Positions 4,492-6,979 of a stretch of 6,979 bases of DNA are shown here, one piece after another; position 1 is the stretch's first letter; every line of letters begins with the position of its first letter. The notes below the pieces were generated by a model that saw only the letters and a program-made list of their open reading frames with translations, ran no database searches and had not been told where the DNA came from. The DNA comes from Pseudomonadota bacterium (lineage in GTDB: Bacteria; Pseudomonadota; Gammaproteobacteria; Acidiferrobacterales; Acidiferrobacteraceae): contig JAJYPQ010000202.1 in assembly GCA_021795255.1 (NCBI GenBank), forward strand, positions 1 through 6,979, in the 5' to 3' direction. A program made the translations under genes and the position numbers.

Positions 4492-6615
4492 ATGACGAAA
4501 ACTCCGATCCGCCGCGCGCTCGGTCGCGATGCGCAAACTCCCCAGGCCGCGATCGATCAACGGGCGCGCCTGTGGCTTTTGCGGGGGCTCCTTGCGGCCG
4601 ACGGCTGGCGGCGCCTAGTGAGCGCCTGGGAGCGGGCCTGCGATGACGACGAGTGGGGATCGGAGGAAGCCGCCCTGCAAGCCTTGCTCGGCATAGATGC
4701 GGGGGATGGCCGGCCTTCGCGGGGCGCGTGGCGCCGGGCTTTGAAGGCTGCGTTGCGCCGTGCCGAAAAGGCCGCATGGCCACAGATTCCGGCGGTACGC
4801 ACCCTGGCCGCCGATTTGGGTTTGAGTGAGCTCGAACAGGCACTTTTGGTGTTTGCGGCGATGGCCAAGCACCGGGGAACTTTTCAGATGGCGGTCGCCT
4901 ATTTCGGGCGGGTTCGAAGCCGCGGCGATGTGATCCATTGGATCGCGATTTGCCTGAAGGCCACGCCGGAGGCCGTGGCGGCGGTGCTCACGCGGACCTC
5001 GGTGCTCATGACGACAGGGCTTGTCGGTGTGGAGAGCGCGGAGGTGGGGCAGGACCTCGATGATTGGCTAGAGACCGTGCCGAACCTGCTGTCGCGACTT
5101 CATGAACCCGATCTTTGCGCGGCCGCGTTATTGGCCCGTTATGTAAAGCCCGTCACCGGCGCGCCGCGCGCCCTTGCGGATTTTGCGCATCTCACAGGCG
5201 TCATTACCCTCATGCGGCCGCTTTTGGATCAGGCAAGCCGCGGCCACAAAGGCGTCAATATTCTTCTTTATGGACCACCCGGCACGGGTAAGACAACCTT
5301 GGCCCAGGCGCTCGCCGCCGATCTTCCGGCGCGACTTCTTGAGGTCGCGGTGATGGATGAAGATGGGGACGGGCTGTCGCGCGAGGGGCGGGTGCGGGCG
5401 CTGCGTCTGGTCGCTTATCTGGGGGCTGCGACCGGACGCACGATCGTCTTGTTCGACGAGATCGAAGACTATTTTCGGGAGGAGTACGAGTTTCCGGGGC
5501 CGAGGTCCCGGACGGGGCCTGGCAAGGGGTATTCCGTGGATCTCCTCGAGCAGGCCGCCGCACCGACTATCTGGATTACCAATAGTATTAAGGATATCGA
5601 TCCGGCGTTGTTGCGACGCTTTAGTCTCGCCTGCGAGATCCCGCCTCCGCCGGCTGCCGTGCGCGCCCGTCTGGTGGCGGAATACCTGTCACCCTTGGGG
5701 CTGGCCGATCATCCGATCGCAGCGCGTATGGCCCGTCACGAGACCTTGGTGCCAGGGGTGCTGGCCCAGGCCGCGAAGACCACGGCCATCGCCGACAGAC
5801 CCGATCGCGACAGCCGGGCCGCCTTTTGCGAGGGGACCCTAAATAACCTGTTGACGATTTTGGGGCAGGCCCGATTGCCGAGCCTCTCAGCGTCGGCGCT
5901 GCGCTACGATCACGAATACCTTTCGGCCGACTGCGATCTCACGGCCCTGGTCGCCGGCATCCAGGCTGCGGGTAGCGCCCGGCTGCTCTGCGTCGGGCCC
6001 CCGGGAACCGGCAAGAGCGCCTGGGCACGGCATGTCGCGGCCACCCTCGGGCGCCCGCTTGTGAGCTATCGGGCCTCGGACCTGCTTGATCCTTATGTCG
6101 GTATGGCCGAACGACACATAAGCCAGATGTTTGCGCGTGCCCGTGGGCAGGGCGCCATCCTTTTGTTGGATGAATGCGATTCGTTTTTGCGTAACCGCGC
6201 GCATGCTCACCGCAGCTGGGAGGTCACTCAAGTCAACGAGATGCTGACGCAGATGGAGGAATTCGATGGGATCTTCCTTGCCACCACCAATACCTTAGAG
6301 GATCTCGACGATGCCGTCTTCCGGCGTTTTGATCGTACACTGACCTTTAAGCCTTTAAGCGGTGTGCAGAGGCGCACACTGATGATCCGCGTTCTCGCTG
6401 ACCACGGCCTACCCGCCGTCTTGTCGGCCTCGGAGTGTCAGGTTATCGACGACTGCGAGGGGTTGACCGTAGGTGATGTAGCGGCGGTCGTGAAGGGCCT
6501 GCGTCTTCAAGGGACAAAGACGGCGGCCGCTTTCGTGGACGCCGTCGCTGCGGCGTGGCGTATCCGCCATCGAAAGGCTAGTCGCGTTATGGGTTTTATG
6601 GCGGCGGTGTCGTGA
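4492..6615 (+). CDS. Tandem AAA+ ATPase (SpoVK/Cdc48-like, two ATPase modules)
   Basis: This 707-residue cytosolic protein is probably a hexameric ATP-driven remodeller. Residues 1-220 form a helical N-domain with no transmembrane segment. The first AAA module (about 225-400) has Walker A GPPGTGKT (261-268), Walker B IVLFDE (318-323), sensor N364 and the arginine pair RRF (375-377). A lid and linker occupy about 385-495. The second module (about 496-640) has Walker A GPPGTGKS (502-509), Walker B ILLLDE (556-561), sensor N600, and RRFD (611-614). It also carries YVG (535-537) after SDLLDP, matching the substrate-threading pore loop of Cdc48/Vps4/FtsH-type ATPases. RSWEVTQVNEMLTQME (574-589) matches the second region of homology. 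Both sites look catalytically competent, and only the second has a visible pore loop. The family is the COG0464 type of about 700 residues; no protease domain is present, so a partner protein is expected. The start is supported by CGGAG five bases upstream of the ATG. Specific function is unknown. Confidence 0.88.
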   Translation: MTKTPIRRALGRDAQTPQAAIDQRARLWLLRGLLAADGWRRLVSAWERACDDDEWGSEEAALQALLGIDAGDGRPSRGAWRRALKAALRRAEKAAWPQIPAVRTLAADLGLSELEQALLVFAAMAKHRGTFQMAVAYFGRVRSRGDVIHWIAICLKATPEAVAAVLTRTSVLMTTGLVGVESAEVGQDLDDWLETVPNLLSRLHEPDLCAAALLARYVKPVTGAPRALADFAHLTGVITLMRPLLDQASRGHKGVNILLYGPPGTGKTTLAQALAADLPARLLEVAVMDEDGDGLSREGRVRALRLVAYLGAATGRTIVLFDEIEDYFREEYEFPGPRSRTGPGKGYSVDLLEQAAAPTIWITNSIKDIDPALLRRFSLACEIPPPPAAVRARLVAEYLSPLGLADHPIAARMARHETLVPGVLAQAAKTTAIADRPDRDSRAAFCEGTLNNLLTILGQARLPSLSASALRYDHEYLSADCDLTALVAGIQAAGSARLLCVGPPGTGKSAWARHVAATLGRPLVSYRASDLLDPYVGMAERHISQMFARARGQGAILLLDECDSFLRNRAHAHRSWEVTQVNEMLTQMEEFDGIFLATTNTLEDLDDAVFRRFDRTLTFKPLSGVQRRTLMIRVLADHGLPAVLSASECQVIDDCEGLTVGDVAAVVKGLRLQGTKTAAAFVDAVAAAWRIRHRKASRVMGFMAAVS

Positions 6616-6707
6616 TGGGGGACGGCTTACGTTGCGTGGGCGCGGATCGATCGGGTCGCGTTTAGGGCAGATCGGGTGGGGTTCTTATGAGAAGGCGAGG
6701 GAATGTT
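6616..6707. other. Spacer between the AAA and DUF2779 genes
   Basis: This 92-bp spacer has no terminator stem and no clear promoter. It contains GATCGGGT twice as a direct repeat (6649-6656 and 6670-6677), 21 bp apart. An ATG overlapping the AAA stop (6615) opens 16 codons in the DUF2779 frame but ends at TAG 6663-6665. Confidence 0.4.
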
Positions 6708-6979
6708 ATGACCTACGGCTTGTCGAAATCGAAACTCATGGCCTATCGCCAATGTCCGCGTAGGCTCTGGCTCTCGGTTCATGAGCCGGATAGGGCTTTG
6801 GAAACCAAGACCGCAACGGCCGCTTTTGCGACCGGACACGAGGTGGGGGCGGTGGCCCGCGCCCTTTATCCGGGCGGGCAGCTCATCCCGGAGGAAGGTC
6901 CCCTGGATCAGGCCCTTCAGAACACGGCCGCAGCCTTGGGCCGCCGCCCCCGCCACGCCCTTTTTGAGGCGACGGTGAG
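6708..6979 (+). CDS. DUF2779 protein, N-terminal part (runs off window), probable nuclease-like protein
   Basis: The first 90 codons of a longer protein are visible. LSKSKLMAYRQCPRRLWL (5-22) is the opening of the DUF2779 family and resembles the Cas4/RecB-like start in which a cysteine precedes PRRLWL. FATGHEVGAVARALYPGG (40-57) and ALFEAT (84-89) continue the family pattern. In my recollection such proteins join a RecB/Cas4-type PD-(D/E)XK region with an RNase H-like exonuclease fold, as in the TM0106 group. The catalytic part lies beyond the window, so nuclease activity is inferred. The start at 6708 has GAGGG (6697-6701) six bases upstream. An in-frame ATG at 6687 would add seven residues with a weaker GGGTGGGG site. 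The gene follows the AAA gene by 92 bp on the same strand with no terminator seen, so co-transcription is likely. Confidence 0.75.
   Translation, partial: MTYGLSKSKLMAYRQCPRRLWLSVHEPDRALETKTATAAFATGHEVGAVARALYPGGQLIPEEGPLDQALQNTAAALGRRPRHALFEATV

Noticed and set aside
6615..6665. Short 16-codon frame whose ATG overlaps the AAA stop (TGATG)
   Set aside because: Very short with no ribosome binding site; the overlap could easily be chance.
1..6979. CRISPR array, tRNA or rRNA genes
   Set aside because: No regularly spaced direct repeats and no tRNA-like or rRNA-like sequence were seen on either strand.

Overview
The window comes from a GC-rich bacterial chromosome or large replicon. Codon use is strongly GC-biased in the right half, and the gene families (HipBA, ISL3 transposase, WYL regulator, tandem-AAA ATPase, DUF2779) fit an environmental proteobacterium, perhaps an acidophilic sulfur/iron oxidiser of the gammaproteobacterial or acidithiobacillial type. 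That taxonomic guess is inference only. The region is accessory in character: a decayed insertion-sequence transposase, a toxin-antitoxin pair, a long non-coding stretch of lower GC, an orphan small gene, and then a regulated ATPase/nuclease-like cassette.

Layout. Positions 3-202 (+) hold the last part of an ISL3-family transposase broken by a frameshift. Positions 203-451 show nothing recognisable. Positions 452-2067 (-) hold a hipBA operon: the antitoxin HipB is transcribed first, and its stop overlaps the start of the kinase toxin HipA in an ATGA. Upstream of hipB there are a good sigma-70 promoter and three inverted repeats of the type TTTCTC-N6-GAGAAA at almost exact 50-bp intervals. The innermost repeat covers the -10 box, the likely transcription start and the Shine-Dalgarno sequence. 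Positions about 2190-2763 contain no convincing gene. A 15-bp sequence from the third repeat recurs there in inverted orientation at 2625-2639.

Positions 2764-3156 (+) encode a 130-residue protein that I cannot assign a function. Positions 3319-6979 (+) form a cassette: a WYL-domain transcriptional regulator, an 81-bp gap with a perfect TATAAT box and an inverted repeat, a 707-residue protein with two AAA+ ATPase modules, a 92-bp gap, and the first 90 codons of a DUF2779 protein with a Cas4/RecB-like CPRRLWL start. The DUF2779 gene runs off the window.

How the parts may work together. HipB should repress its own operon and neutralise HipA. In the right half the WYL protein is the obvious candidate regulator of the ATPase gene. 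A related sequence lies upstream of both the WYL gene (3181-3204) and the ATPase gene (4422-4446), which makes a shared operator plausible. The WYL + AAA + nuclease-like order resembles the architecture of regulated anti-mobile-element modules. I do not recognise it as a named defence system, so it is the best candidate here for an undescribed system. Its function is inferred from family and context only.
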